This document shows, piece by piece, positions 32,836-40,451 of a stretch of DNA of 64,000 bases. Every line of letters starts with the position of its first letter. The first letter of the stretch is position 1. The position numbers were made by a program, and so were the translations under genes. Under the pieces are notes generated by a model that was given only the letters and a program-made list of their open reading frames with translations, was not told the origin of the DNA and searched no databases. Source of the stretch: Actinomycetes bacterium (GTDB lineage Bacteria > Actinomycetota > Thermoleophilia > BMS3ABIN01); NCBI GenBank assembly GCA_021791195.1, contig JAJYXB010000007.1, forward strand, positions 124,001 to 188,000, written 5' to 3'.

Positions 32836-33833
32836 TCCTGGCGATCGAGACCTCGTGCGACGACACCTGTGCCGCCGTGCTCGACGGCGACCGGCTGCTG
32901 TCCAGCGTCGTCTCCTCGCAGACCAGGTTCCATGCCCGCTACGGCGGCGTCGTGCCGGAGGTGGCGTCGCGTCATCACCTGGAGCTGATTAACCCGGTGG
33001 TGGCCGAAGCGCTCTCCCGGGCGGACGCGCGCACCCGCGACCTCAGCCGCATTGCCGTCACCACCAGTCCCGGCCTCATCGGCGCGCTGCTGGTGGGCGT
33101 CGCCACGGCAAAATCAATCGCCTGGGCCAGCCGGGCGGCGCTGGTGCCAGTCAGCCACCTGGAGGGTCACATCGCCGCCAACTATCTGCCCCCGGAGCCG
33201 GTGGAGCCGCCTTTCATCTGCCTGATCGCATCCGGCGGCCATACCTCGATCGTGCATGTCCGCCAGCGCGGCGCTTTCGAGCTGCTGGGGCAGACGCTGG
33301 ACGACGCCGCCGGTGAAGCCCTCGACAAGGGCGGACGCCTGCTGGGGCTGGATTATCCCGGCGGGGCCGAGCTGGACGTGCTGGCGGCAGGCGGCGACCC
33401 CGCCATCACCCGCTTCCCAGTCGGGCTCGACCGCCCGGACAGCCTGGATTTCAGTTTCAGCGGCGTCAAGACCGCGCTTTACTATTTCCTCCGTGACCTG
33501 GAGCCGGAACAGGTGCAGCGCCACCGGGCCGACATCGCCGCTGCTTATCAGGCCGCGGTGGTCACGGCGCTGGTCAGGAAGGTGCTGGCTGCCGCCCGGT
33601 TGTGGAACTGCCGGCAGATCTGCCTCGCCGGCGGCGTGAGCGCCAACTCCGAGCTGCGCCGCCGCCTGCAGGCTGAATGCGGCCGCGAGGCGCTGAAGCT
33701 GCGCGTGCCGCCGCCGGAGCTCTGCACTGACAACGCCGCCATGATCGCCAGCGCCGCCCGCTTCCTGCCGGCGATCCCCTTCCCCGAGTACCTGTCGCTG
33801 GGCGCGCGCGCCTCGGGCGGCCGGGCCGCCTGA
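32832..33833 (+). CDS. tsaD: tRNA N6-threonylcarbamoyladenosine transferase TsaD
   Basis: A 333-residue Kae1/Qri7-type enzyme. It starts MILAIETSCDDTCAA, has the metal ligands HLEGH, ASGGHTS, the phosphate loop DDAAGEALDKGGRLLGL, FSFSGVKTA, LAGGVSANSELR and LCTDNAAM. It transfers threonylcarbamoyl to A37 of ANN-decoding tRNAs. ATG at 32832 overlaps the rimI stop (ATGA). Last gene of the operon; a TATAAT at 33887 after it probably starts the next transcript. Confidence 0.96.
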   Translation: MILAIETSCDDTCAAVLDGDRLLSSVVSSQTRFHARYGGVVPEVASRHHLELINPVVAEALSRADARTRDLSRIAVTTSPGLIGALLVGVATAKSIAWASRAALVPVSHLEGHIAANYLPPEPVEPPFICLIASGGHTSIVHVRQRGAFELLGQTLDDAAGEALDKGGRLLGLDYPGGAELDVLAAGGDPAITRFPVGLDRPDSLDFSFSGVKTALYYFLRDLEPEQVQRHRADIAAAYQAAVVTALVRKVLAAARLWNCRQICLAGGVSANSELRRRLQAECGREALKLRVPPPELCTDNAAMIASAARFLPAIPFPEYLSLGARASGGRAA

Positions 33834-34005
33834 TCGCCGGCGGCGTTACAAACCGCCAAAAGCAGGGAATACGGCCACCGGCCGAGTATAATTATTGCCG
33901 TACCCTTTCATTGATGGGTGCGCGGCATATTGAGGGCCGGCCGATGGCGGCGGCCCGGGCCGCAATCCGGGAAAAATCAACAGGCTAAAGGATCGGCGGA
34001 CAGGT

Positions 34006-34650
34006 ATGTTTTTCGAAGACAGGAAAGATGCCGGCGAACGGATGGTGGCCATGCTGGAGGAGTACCGGCAGGCGGCGGACACGCTGGTACTGGGCCTGCC
34101 ACGCGGCGGCGTCGCGGTGGCGTTCGAGGTCGCGGCCAGACTGAAACTGCCGATGGACGTGTGGGTGACGCGCAAGATCGGCGCGCCGTTCAATCCCGAG
34201 CTGGCGATCGGCTCGGTCGACTCCGACGGCAACCTGCTCCTGGATGAGGACACGGCCAGGCTTTATGAGGTCAGCGACCGTTATATCCGCGAGGAAGTCG
34301 AAGCGCAGAAAGAAGAGATCAAGCGCCGCTACAAGGAGTACCGCGGCGTCGAGAGTGCTCCGGACGTAAGCGGCAAGACCGTGCTCGTGGTCGATGACGG
34401 CGTGGCCACTGGCTATACGATGATGGCGGCGCTGCAATCGGTCAGGGCCGGGGGAGCGGCCACGGTCGTCTGCGTCATCCCCGTCGCGCCGCCCCGGGTC
34501 ATGCGCAAACTTGACCAGCTGTCAGACCGTGTCGTGTGCTTTTCGACACCTTCCTACTTCGGCGCGGTCGGAGAGTTCTACCGGAATTTTGACCAGGTGT
34601 CTGACAAAGGAGTAATCGAGTATATCAAGCAGGCGCGCGAGTCGTTCTGA
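34006..34650 (+). CDS. Phosphoribosyltransferase-fold protein
   Basis: A 214-residue type I PRTase-like protein with the PRPP-binding motif VLVVDDGVATGYTM (about 126-139) and an N-terminal LGLPRGGVAVAFEVA. This group is often annotated as putative phosphoribosyltransferase or erythromycin-esterase-linked PRTase; substrate unknown. A TATAAT box at 33887-33892 lies upstream, with no good -35 seen. Confidence 0.82.
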   Translation: MFFEDRKDAGERMVAMLEEYRQAADTLVLGLPRGGVAVAFEVAARLKLPMDVWVTRKIGAPFNPELAIGSVDSDGNLLLDEDTARLYEVSDRYIREEVEAQKEEIKRRYKEYRGVESAPDVSGKTVLVVDDGVATGYTMMAALQSVRAGGAATVVCVIPVAPPRVMRKLDQLSDRVVCFSTPSYFGAVGEFYRNFDQVSDKGVIEYIKQARESF

Positions 34651-34861
34651 TCCTGGCGGGACACGCCGGCCGCTCCCAGCCAGCCCTCTGATTTCCTCCA
34701 GGCATGGATCGCAAACCGTCCCCTTCCACCCGATTCATGTTCTGCCGCCGGCGACCGACAGGTTAAGGACGCGCAAGGTTTGACCGCAACGCTTCAGGGT
34801 AGGAAGTGCGCAAGATGCGAACCGGCCGCTTCTTCACTGGGGCAGAGAGGAGGGGGACATC

Positions 34862-35269
34862 ATGACTGCTTTCAAGATCAGCTGTACGGTTATTCCGGAG
34901 CGGGAGAACGACACGATGTCAGCGAAGTTCCTCGTTGTGGCGCCGGAGGACAGGATCGTCTGGATTGCCACGTCCGGGCCCGGCCAGACCCCCGATTTTA
35001 GCCAGGAAGGGCGCAAGCGTGCGGTGGCCCAGGCCGGCCTCAAGAGCCTGCTCGGCAAATTGAAGCGTGAGGAGGCCACCGACGGCGACATCCTCGAGCT
35101 TTCCGACGACCAGATCGACTGCCGCGACCGCAACCTCGGCAAATGCAGCCGTTATCCACGTTCGACAGCGATCATCTGCCACCGTCCCGAGGGCGCCGTC
35201 GAGGCGGAAAAGGACGAATGCTATCCTGGCGTCCTCGAATGCTGGCTGCTGGAGGAAGGTATGGATTGA
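34862..35269 (+). CDS. Hypothetical cysteine-containing protein
   Basis: Not recognised. The 135-residue product follows an excellent AGGAGGGGG site. It contains four cysteines in the second half (DQIDCRDRNLGKCSRY, ICHRP, DECYPGVLECW), a beta-rich start and an acidic end. Soluble; no signal peptide. It stands alone, with a hairpin terminator downstream and 200 bases of unremarkable sequence upstream. Confidence 0.6.
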   Translation: MTAFKISCTVIPERENDTMSAKFLVVAPEDRIVWIATSGPGQTPDFSQEGRKRAVAQAGLKSLLGKLKREEATDGDILELSDDQIDCRDRNLGKCSRYPRSTAIICHRPEGAVEAEKDECYPGVLECWLLEEGMD

Positions 35270-35334
35270 GCCCCGGCCGGACCGGCGGCGCCGCGGTTTC
35301 CACGCTGCCGGTCAGGGATAAATAATCGGTCAGG

Positions 35335-35369
35335 ACAGATACGGGCGGCCTCAGGGCCGCCTGATCTGT
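35335..35369 (+). terminator. Extended hairpin after the cysteine-containing gene
   Basis: ACAGAT (35335-35340) and ATCTGT (35364-35369) close a stem continued by GGCGGCC/GGCCGCC around TCAG. The T-tract is weak. The hairpin ends one base before the next promoter's -35 box and may insulate the two units. Confidence 0.55.
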
Positions 35370-35370
35370 C

Positions 35371-35399
35371 TTGCAGACTACTATAACTTGTAGTATTAT
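35371..35399 (+). promoter_or_regulatory. Promoter with BlaI/MecI-like operator between -35 and -10
   Basis: TTGCAG (35371-35376), 17 bases, TATTAT (35394-35399). The spacer holds the dyad ACTAC (35377-35381) and GTAGT (35390-35394), similar to BlaI/MecI half-sites and to the dyad before the blaI-like gene at 39037-39051. Repressor binding would block polymerase. Controls the lipoprotein-polyferredoxin operon (inference). Confidence 0.65.
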
Positions 35400-35441
35400 C
35401 CGCCGTAGTTTACCAATCCCCGACTCTGTAACGGAGGAACA

Positions 35442-35765
35442 ATGAGAGAAAAGCTTGTTGCGGCTCTCGCCGCGGTGCTGGTGATAACCACGCTGGCGAT
35501 CGCGAGCGGCTGCGGAACGGCGACTGCGGGCCAACCGGCTGAGCTCAGCGCCGACAAATACAACCAGATCAATGTGGGCATGACTTCGGACCAGGTCAAA
35601 AGCATCGCCGGCGACCCCGCCAGGACCGAAAGCAAGGATACCGGCTCAATGCCCGGCATGCATATGAACGGCAGCCAGATGGACTACTGGTATTACCAGG
35701 GCAGCCACGGCTGGGTCCGCATCGAGGTCTCTGAGGGTAAAGTCACAGCCAAGTCCGGCTATTAA
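35442..35765 (+). CDS. SmpA/BamE-like lipoprotein with Met/His-rich loop
   Basis: A 107-residue lipoprotein: signal peptide with lipobox ASGC (lipidated C24), then YNQINVGMTSDQVKSIAGDP, the SmpA/BamE-type (BLIP-like) repeat. A loop with M70, M73, H74, M75 and M80 (MPGMHMNGSQM) could bind copper or another soft metal; this is inference. GGAGGAA precedes the ATG. It lies under the BlaI-like operator and is followed after nine bases by the membrane polyferredoxin. Confidence 0.72.
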   Translation: MREKLVAALAAVLVITTLAIASGCGTATAGQPAELSADKYNQINVGMTSDQVKSIAGDPARTESKDTGSMPGMHMNGSQMDYWYYQGSHGWVRIEVSEGKVTAKSGY

Positions 35766-35774
35766 GAGCGCGCT

Positions 35775-37352
35775 GTGGATATGAGCAGTCAGACAACCAA
35801 CGATTTTTCCCTGCTTGTCCCGTACCTGATCTTCATTATCGTGGCCACGCCGGCCATTATCCTGCTATTGATGCGCAGCGCCAGCCGCACCCGCGCCAAA
35901 GCAGCCGCCCGGGGCCAGAACGCCGACGGGGGCGCCGCGGTGATGGCGCCGGCGCACCGCCGCGACCTGCTGCGGATACCGGCGGTGAAACGCCTGCTGA
36001 AGATGCGGGCATTCCAGTTCATCATGCAGTTGCCGAACGTGATTGTTTTCGGCTTGGTGATCGCCGCCGGCATCTGGGGGACGCAGCTGGGCGACAAGAA
36101 TTTCGCCACCGTCCTCACGTGGCTCGTCTGGTGGGCGGTCATCATCTTCACGTTCCTCTTCCTGTCACGCACCTGGTGCATGGCCTGTCCGCTGGTGTCA
36201 GTCGCTGAATGGATCCAGCGGGGCAAGCTCTGGGGGGTCAGCAAGCGCTCGATCAGCCTTAACCGCAAATGGCCCCGCAAACTTCGCAATTTCTGGATTC
36301 CGACCGTTTTCTTCATCGTTCTCACCTGGATGTTCCTGAACCTGGAGCTGGCCACGAATCCGTTCCTGACGGCCGCTGTAGCCCTGGGCCTTTTCATCGT
36401 GCCGGCCATTTTGATATCGCTGGTCTTCGAGCGCCGGACTTTCTGCCGTTACGTCTGTCCCATCGGCGGCGTCATCGGCGCCTACTCGATGACGGCGCCG
36501 CTGGAGATCCGCAACCGCAGCGACCAGGTCTGCCGCTCGTGCAAGGAGAAGGCCTGCTACCGCGGGAATGAAAAGGGCTACGGTTGCCCGATGTTCATGA
36601 TGCCGCAGACGATGGAGACAAACACTTACTGCACCATGTGCACCGAGTGCATCAAGACCTGCCCCAACGACAATATCGCCCTGAACGTGCGACCGTTCCT
36701 GTCCGACCTGTGGCAGACACGCAAGATGGGGATCGACGTGGCCGCCATCGTGGTGCTGATGCTAGGCATCACCGTGTTCCAGACGCTGGAGATGCTCCAG
36801 CCCTGGGAGAACATCTCCAGCTCGCTGCAAAGCGCGACCGGCCTCAGCGGACACATGGTCCTGACGCTCAGCTTCCTGGCGATGGGCGTGATCGCGCCGT
36901 TGGTCATCTTCACCGCCTGGTCGGCGCTGACCCGCTGGATCGGCGGCAACGGCGCCAAGCTGAGGACGGTATTCATCGGCTTCTCGTTCGCCTTCCTGCC
37001 AATCGCCCTCGGCGCGCATCTGGCGCACAATCTGAACCACTTTCTGAGCGAGGGTCCGCCGGCGGTGGTGCCGGTGATATCCGACCCGTTCGGCTGGGGC
37101 TGGAACCTGTTCGGCACCGCAAACCTGGTGATCGGTCCGCTGCTGTCGATGAGTCCGCTGCGGCTGCTGCAGATGACGCTGGTGGCGCTGGGTTACATCG
37201 GCGCTGTCTATACCGGCTGGCGGGTGGCGCGGCAGACCTTCGGCGACAACCTGCGCTCGATCGCCGGGCTGGCGCCGATGCTGGTGCTGATGATCGCCTT
37301 CGCCGGGATCAACCTCTACCTGCTGAACCTGCCGATGTCGATGCGGGAATAA
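35775..37352 (+). CDS. Membrane 4Fe-4S polyferredoxin of the NapH/NosR/CcoG type
   Basis: A 525-residue integral membrane protein with about nine hydrophobic helices. Cysteine motifs resemble NosR/NapH/CcoG: WCMACPL, FCRYVCPIGG, CRSCKEKACY and CTMCTECIKTCP. The last two lie in a cytoplasmic ferredoxin-like loop that should hold one or two 4Fe-4S clusters. Such proteins move electrons across the membrane to periplasmic reductases or copper centres; the exact partner is unknown. GTG at 35775 or ATG at 35781 may be the start. It is co-transcribed with the Met-rich lipoprotein. Confidence 0.86.
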   Translation: MDMSSQTTNDFSLLVPYLIFIIVATPAIILLLMRSASRTRAKAAARGQNADGGAAVMAPAHRRDLLRIPAVKRLLKMRAFQFIMQLPNVIVFGLVIAAGIWGTQLGDKNFATVLTWLVWWAVIIFTFLFLSRTWCMACPLVSVAEWIQRGKLWGVSKRSISLNRKWPRKLRNFWIPTVFFIVLTWMFLNLELATNPFLTAAVALGLFIVPAILISLVFERRTFCRYVCPIGGVIGAYSMTAPLEIRNRSDQVCRSCKEKACYRGNEKGYGCPMFMMPQTMETNTYCTMCTECIKTCPNDNIALNVRPFLSDLWQTRKMGIDVAAIVVLMLGITVFQTLEMLQPWENISSSLQSATGLSGHMVLTLSFLAMGVIAPLVIFTAWSALTRWIGGNGAKLRTVFIGFSFAFLPIALGAHLAHNLNHFLSEGPPAVVPVISDPFGWGWNLFGTANLVIGPLLSMSPLRLLQMTLVALGYIGAVYTGWRVARQTFGDNLRSIAGLAPMLVLMIAFAGINLYLLNLPMSMRE

Positions 37353-37390
37353 ATCAGCACGCGTGGGAAACATGAACTGAACTGCACTGG

Positions 37391-37416
37391 GCGCCCCGGA
37401 ACGGGGCGCTCTTTTT
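37391..37416 (+). terminator. Intrinsic terminator after the polyferredoxin gene
   Basis: GCGCCCC (37391-37397) and GGGGCGC (37403-37409) around GGAAC, followed by TCTTTTT. Confidence 0.88.
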
Positions 37417-37526
37417 GCGCCCTGCTAACAGGAGTTCCGGGGTGAGTTGCGTGATTGTGGCCCTGGGCGAAGCGGAGAAAAGCACAGCCGCAGCCGGGAG
37501 AAGCGTGAGGAGCGGCCGCCTGCGGA

Positions 37527-38462
37527 TCAGGGATTGGCGTGCTGCTGGTGATCCACCGTGCAGATGCCGTCAGGGCCGGTGCCCTGCTGATGCTCGGTGA
37601 AGCAGATGAAGGCGCCGCGCTGGTCGGCGCTGGCAACGGAGAGGGTGCTAAGAGAAAAAAACGTGAAGGTCGCTGCGGCCACGGCGACAAAAGGCATCAA
37701 CCGCCGCCATGAGCGCCGCGGGCTTTTCTCTTCCCGCACCAGATCCTGGAGACGTCCGGTTATGTCGCCGCTGCCGGTGACCGCCACCGCCAGCTGATCC
37801 ATCCTGCTCAAACGGCTTGCCTTGGCGATCCCCGCCAGGGCTGAGGCTACCGCCAGCGGACTGCCGACCGCGGTGGCCGCCTTGCGGTCCGCCGCGATCT
37901 CGAGACTTAAGCGCATCATCCCAAGCGCCATCTTCGGACCGGGCAGATAAAAAAGAGTCAGCGACACCGCTTTGGCGGAGGCCACAATCAGATTGTCGCG
38001 TCCGCGGCGGTGCGCATCCTCGTGCTCCACAACCGCGGTCAGATCCGCTCCAGACAATGAGTCGACCATCCCCCGGGAGATCACGATTCGCGGACGCAGC
38101 AGCCCCACAGTCACGGCCAGCGGCTCCATGGAGGCGATCAGGCACACCCGCTCGGCCCAGGGCTTGCCGCTGATGGCCGGCAGAGCCGCGCAGTGGCGCG
38201 CTCCCTGACGGCACCGGCTTTTCTGGCGATGGCTGACACGCAAAAGCCGCGTGCCGCCTCCCAGAAGGAAGGCCAGCTGCAACAGGAAGACAACAGTCAG
38301 GAACGCTGCCAGCAGATAATTGAGCCGGCTGGCGGCCAGAAAGCCGTGCCCGAGCGCGAAGATGCCGCCGCAGGCGTTCCCCATGGCTGCCAGCGCCGAT
38401 CCCGACAGGAACCGCAGCAGCACCAGCGCCAGGACCACAGCGGTGGAGATACCCGCAGCCAT
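37527..38462 (-). CDS. BlaR1/M56-type membrane metalloprotease, probable receptor of the BlaI-like repressor
   Basis: Membrane protein with several hydrophobic segments and a cytoplasmic M56/M48-like protease domain carrying the HExxH motif in VVEHEDAHRRG. The C-terminus has another membrane segment and a short tail of about 35 residues, much smaller than a BlaR1 penicillin-sensor domain. Such proteins cleave or trigger removal of BlaI-type repressors. The first ATG is 38462, but in-frame coding continues upstream (about 41 codons with a plausible first helix, LTLALSYLLILSSP, then PWVIKHWLGG) to about 38585 without ATG, GTG or TTG. The true start may be a rare codon overlapping the blaI-like gene. 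Confidence 0.82.
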   Translation of the reverse strand: MAAGISTAVVLALVLLRFLSGSALAAMGNACGGIFALGHGFLAASRLNYLLAAFLTVVFLLQLAFLLGGGTRLLRVSHRQKSRCRQGARHCAALPAISGKPWAERVCLIASMEPLAVTVGLLRPRIVISRGMVDSLSGADLTAVVEHEDAHRRGRDNLIVASAKAVSLTLFYLPGPKMALGMMRLSLEIAADRKAATAVGSPLAVASALAGIAKASRLSRMDQLAVAVTGSGDITGRLQDLVREEKSPRRSWRRLMPFVAVAAATFTFFSLSTLSVASADQRGAFICFTEHQQGTGPDGICTVDHQQHANP

Positions 38463-38566
38463 GATCGATGAGAGATAAAAAAATGCCGATGCCCGCGGGC
38501 CGATGCGTCCGCCAAGCCAGTGCTTGATTACCCAGGGACTTGAAAGGATCAGCAGGTAGGAAAGTG

Positions 38567-39025
38567 CTAGGGTGAGGTAACCGATGGTTTTGCGTTTCCC
38601 TTCTTGGCTTCGATCAACCGGATCAGCTCGTCCAGCTTGGCTTCGTCCTCGGAACCAACCGTTTCGACGAAGTTGGATAGCACCGGCTCCCCGAATCCCC
38701 CCAGCAGGCCACGCATTACCGTACTGATCGCATCAGAGCAGAATTCGTCACGGGTCTGGACCGGCGCATAAAGGAAGGCGCGGCCGCGTTGTTCCCGCTT
38801 GAGCAGGCCTTTCTCCGCCAGGCGGCTCATGACGGTCATCACTGTGGTGTAAGCGATAGTACGCTTTTTGGCGATCCGCTCGTGAACGTCGCGGACGCTG
38901 GCGGGGCTTTCCTGCCAGACCTGTTCCATGATATCGGCTTCCAGATCGCCCAGCACCTGCCGGATCCCCTTTTGCTGGGTCCTCAGGTTTACCAGGCGGC
39001 TGAGTTTTTTGCGTGGCGATGCCAT
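38567..39025 (-). CDS. BlaI/MecI/CopY-family transcriptional repressor
   Basis: A 152-residue winged-helix regulator with the BlaI pattern LGDLEADIMEQVW, SVRDVHERI and TTVMTVMSRLAEKGLLKRE. It has an N-terminal basic extension of about 25 residues. It normally represses its own operon and targets until the partner M56 protease acts. A dyad ACTAC-N5-GTAGT lies just upstream (39037-39051), and a similar one precedes the Met-rich lipoprotein gene. An adjacent -10-like TAAAAT six bases before the ATG suggests a leaderless mRNA. Confidence 0.9.
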   Translation of the reverse strand: MASPRKKLSRLVNLRTQQKGIRQVLGDLEADIMEQVWQESPASVRDVHERIAKKRTIAYTTVMTVMSRLAEKGLLKREQRGRAFLYAPVQTRDEFCSDAISTVMRGLLGGFGEPVLSNFVETVGSEDEAKLDELIRLIEAKKGNAKPSVTSP

Positions 39026-39030
39026 GCGCC

Positions 39031-39052
39031 AATTTTACTACTGCGCGTAGTG
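39031..39052 (-). promoter_or_regulatory. BlaI-like operator and -10 region of the blaI-M56 operon
   Basis: Dyad ACTAC (39037-39041)/GTAGT (39047-39051) with five bases between halves. The minus-strand -10 TAAAAT (39036-39031) directly abuts it, and the ATG is at 39025. Fits autorepression. No strong -35 is seen. Confidence 0.65.
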
Positions 39053-39096
39053 AAAAACCAGCATTCCGGGATCGAAAACGCGGGGGAGAGGCGGAA

Positions 39097-39792
39097 TCAT
39101 GCTTCCGTCGCAGCCGGCCCGGCGGCGGCCCGCGCCGCGGCCGCTTTCTTCACGCCGGACATCGTCAGCAGAAAGCCGGCGAACATCACCATGATCCCGG
39201 CCGCCTGCCCGATCGACTGCAGCTCATAACGGCCCAGGTTCGAGAGCGAGCTCCCTCCGGCAACGATCAGCGTGCCGGCCGCGATGAGGATGTTTGCCAG
39301 CGGCAGCCGGCGGAAGACGGCGGAGTAGATGGCGCCGCCCACCAGTATCAAGGTGCCGATGCTGCTGACCGCGATGGCAAGCACGGTCAGGATCGCCGGT
39401 TTCTGGATCGCCTTCCAGCCTGGCTCGGCGCCGGCGGCGAGCGCCGTCCGGTCCATGCCGGCCCTGGCCAGCAGGATGGCCGACACCGCGGTGATGACAA
39501 GCATCGCTGCCAGCCAGACGCGCGCTACACGCCGCGGCGCCAGCAGGTAAAGCGTTCCCAGACCGAGAAAGCCGACCACGACCGTGGCGCCACAGAGGTA
39601 ATAAACCTTGGAGACAAAAGGTGTCCAGCCGCCGATGCTTCCCAGAAAGTCGCAGGCCGAGGCCACGGCAAAGATGAACAGCGCCGCCGCCCATGCCAGA
39701 TGTGCGGGATGGCGCCGGGCGCTATACTGAAAAAGCACGATGCCGGAAAACAGGGCGCTGATCAGGGCAGCGGCCAGCGGGAAAATCCACAT
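39097..39792 (-). CDS. Hypothetical polytopic membrane protein
   Basis: Not recognised. A 231-residue, very hydrophobic protein with about seven membrane helices and an Ala-rich C-terminal tail (AAAARAAAGPAATEA). AGGAGGAAG precedes the ATG. No conserved catalytic motif is visible; the layout resembles small 7-TM sensor or transporter proteins. It lies between the CoA-binding protein (10 bases upstream) and the blaI-like gene, probably co-transcribed with the former. Confidence 0.7.
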   Translation of the reverse strand: MWIFPLAAALISALFSGIVLFQYSARRHPAHLAWAAALFIFAVASACDFLGSIGGWTPFVSKVYYLCGATVVVGFLGLGTLYLLAPRRVARVWLAAMLVITAVSAILLARAGMDRTALAAGAEPGWKAIQKPAILTVLAIAVSSIGTLILVGGAIYSAVFRRLPLANILIAAGTLIVAGGSSLSNLGRYELQSIGQAAGIMVMFAGFLLTMSGVKKAAAARAAAGPAATEA

Positions 39793-39802
39793 CCTCTTCC
39801 TC

Positions 39803-40219
39803 CTATGGAAATATTTGCCGGTGCACTTTCTTGATGCAGCGGTCCATGATCACTTCCAGGCCGCCGTCACGCGCGATCGCCGCCGCCTCCTCGCTGATGA
39901 TGCCTTCCTGTAGCCACAGCGTGCGGGCGCCGATCCGGACCGCCGCGCGGGCGATATCGGGACAGGCCTCGGCCCGGCGGAATACATCGACGATGTCTAC
40001 CGGCCGGGGGATCTCCGCCAGCGAAACGTAGCATTTCCTCCCCAGGATCTCGTTGACCCTGGGCCGTACCGGGATGACTTCAAAGCCATGTTCGATCAGG
40101 TACGCCGCCACCCGGTTACTCGGCCGCGCCGGATTGGGGGAGGCGCCGACGACGGCGACCACGGGATTGCCTGAAAGAATGGATTTCAGCTGCTCTTTGT
40201 CGTAATCCGTCACGAGCAT
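39803..40219 (-). CDS. CoA-binding (YccU-type) Rossmann protein
   Basis: A 138-residue single-domain CoA-binding protein: PVVAVVGASPNPARPSNRVA, GFEVIPVRPRVNEILGRKCY, IPRPVDIVDVFRRAE, LWLQEGI and MDRCIKKVHRQIF. The family binds CoA and has been linked to CoA-thiol redox regulation; precise function unknown. ATG at 40219 (MLVTDYDKEQLK) is the family start; the longer upstream frame lies in the rpsB leader and is rejected. A GATAAT box sits just upstream. Confidence 0.88.
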   Translation of the reverse strand: MLVTDYDKEQLKSILSGNPVVAVVGASPNPARPSNRVAAYLIEHGFEVIPVRPRVNEILGRKCYVSLAEIPRPVDIVDVFRRAEACPDIARAAVRIGARTLWLQEGIISEEAAAIARDGGLEVIMDRCIKKVHRQIFP

Positions 40220-40270
40220 AACATTATCAGAAAACCCGGCACCGCAAACTGGAAACAGGCAGGCGAAACC

Positions 40271-40279
40271 TGTTAGAAT
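40271..40279 (+). promoter_or_regulatory. Extended -10 promoter of rpsB
   Basis: TG-T-TAGAAT (40271-40279) is an extended -10 box; no good -35. Transcription would start near 40286 and give a leader of about 165 bases before the rpsB start. Confidence 0.5.
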
Positions 40280-40293
40280 ACTCTGGCTAAAGT

Positions 40294-40323
40294 CAGGCAC
40301 GGGTGAACCCGGCGCCTGTTTTT
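40294..40323 (+). terminator. Attenuator-like terminator in the rpsB leader
   Basis: CAGGC (40294-40298) pairs with GCCTG (40314-40318), continued by GGGT/ACCC, then five T residues. It lies about 130 bases before rpsB and could allow regulated termination, for example by S2, which represses its own operon in other bacteria (inference). Confidence 0.6.
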
Positions 40324-40451
40324 GCGTGCAGGTTTCGCCTGCATTTTCGATTTTCCGGTTTATACCAGGATGCGCCGCAGCGGAAAAGCCGCCCCGCCGC
40401 GAACGCCAAACCAGGAGCGGCATCATAAAACTCGAGAGAAAGGATCTCGGT

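Larger units (their letters stand above)
40259..40342. repeat. 14-bp perfect inverted repeat framing the rpsB promoter and attenuator
   Basis: GCAGGCGAAACCTG (40259-40272) and CAGGTTTCGCCTGC (40329-40342) are exact complements separated by 56 bases. Between them lie the extended -10 box and a terminator-like hairpin of the rpsB leader. It may be a protein-binding site or part of a leader RNA structure. Confidence 0.75.

Noticed and set aside
35172-35534. Minus-strand frame opposite the lipoprotein promoter
   Set aside because: Overlaps a hairpin, promoter and operator on the other strand; no coding signs.
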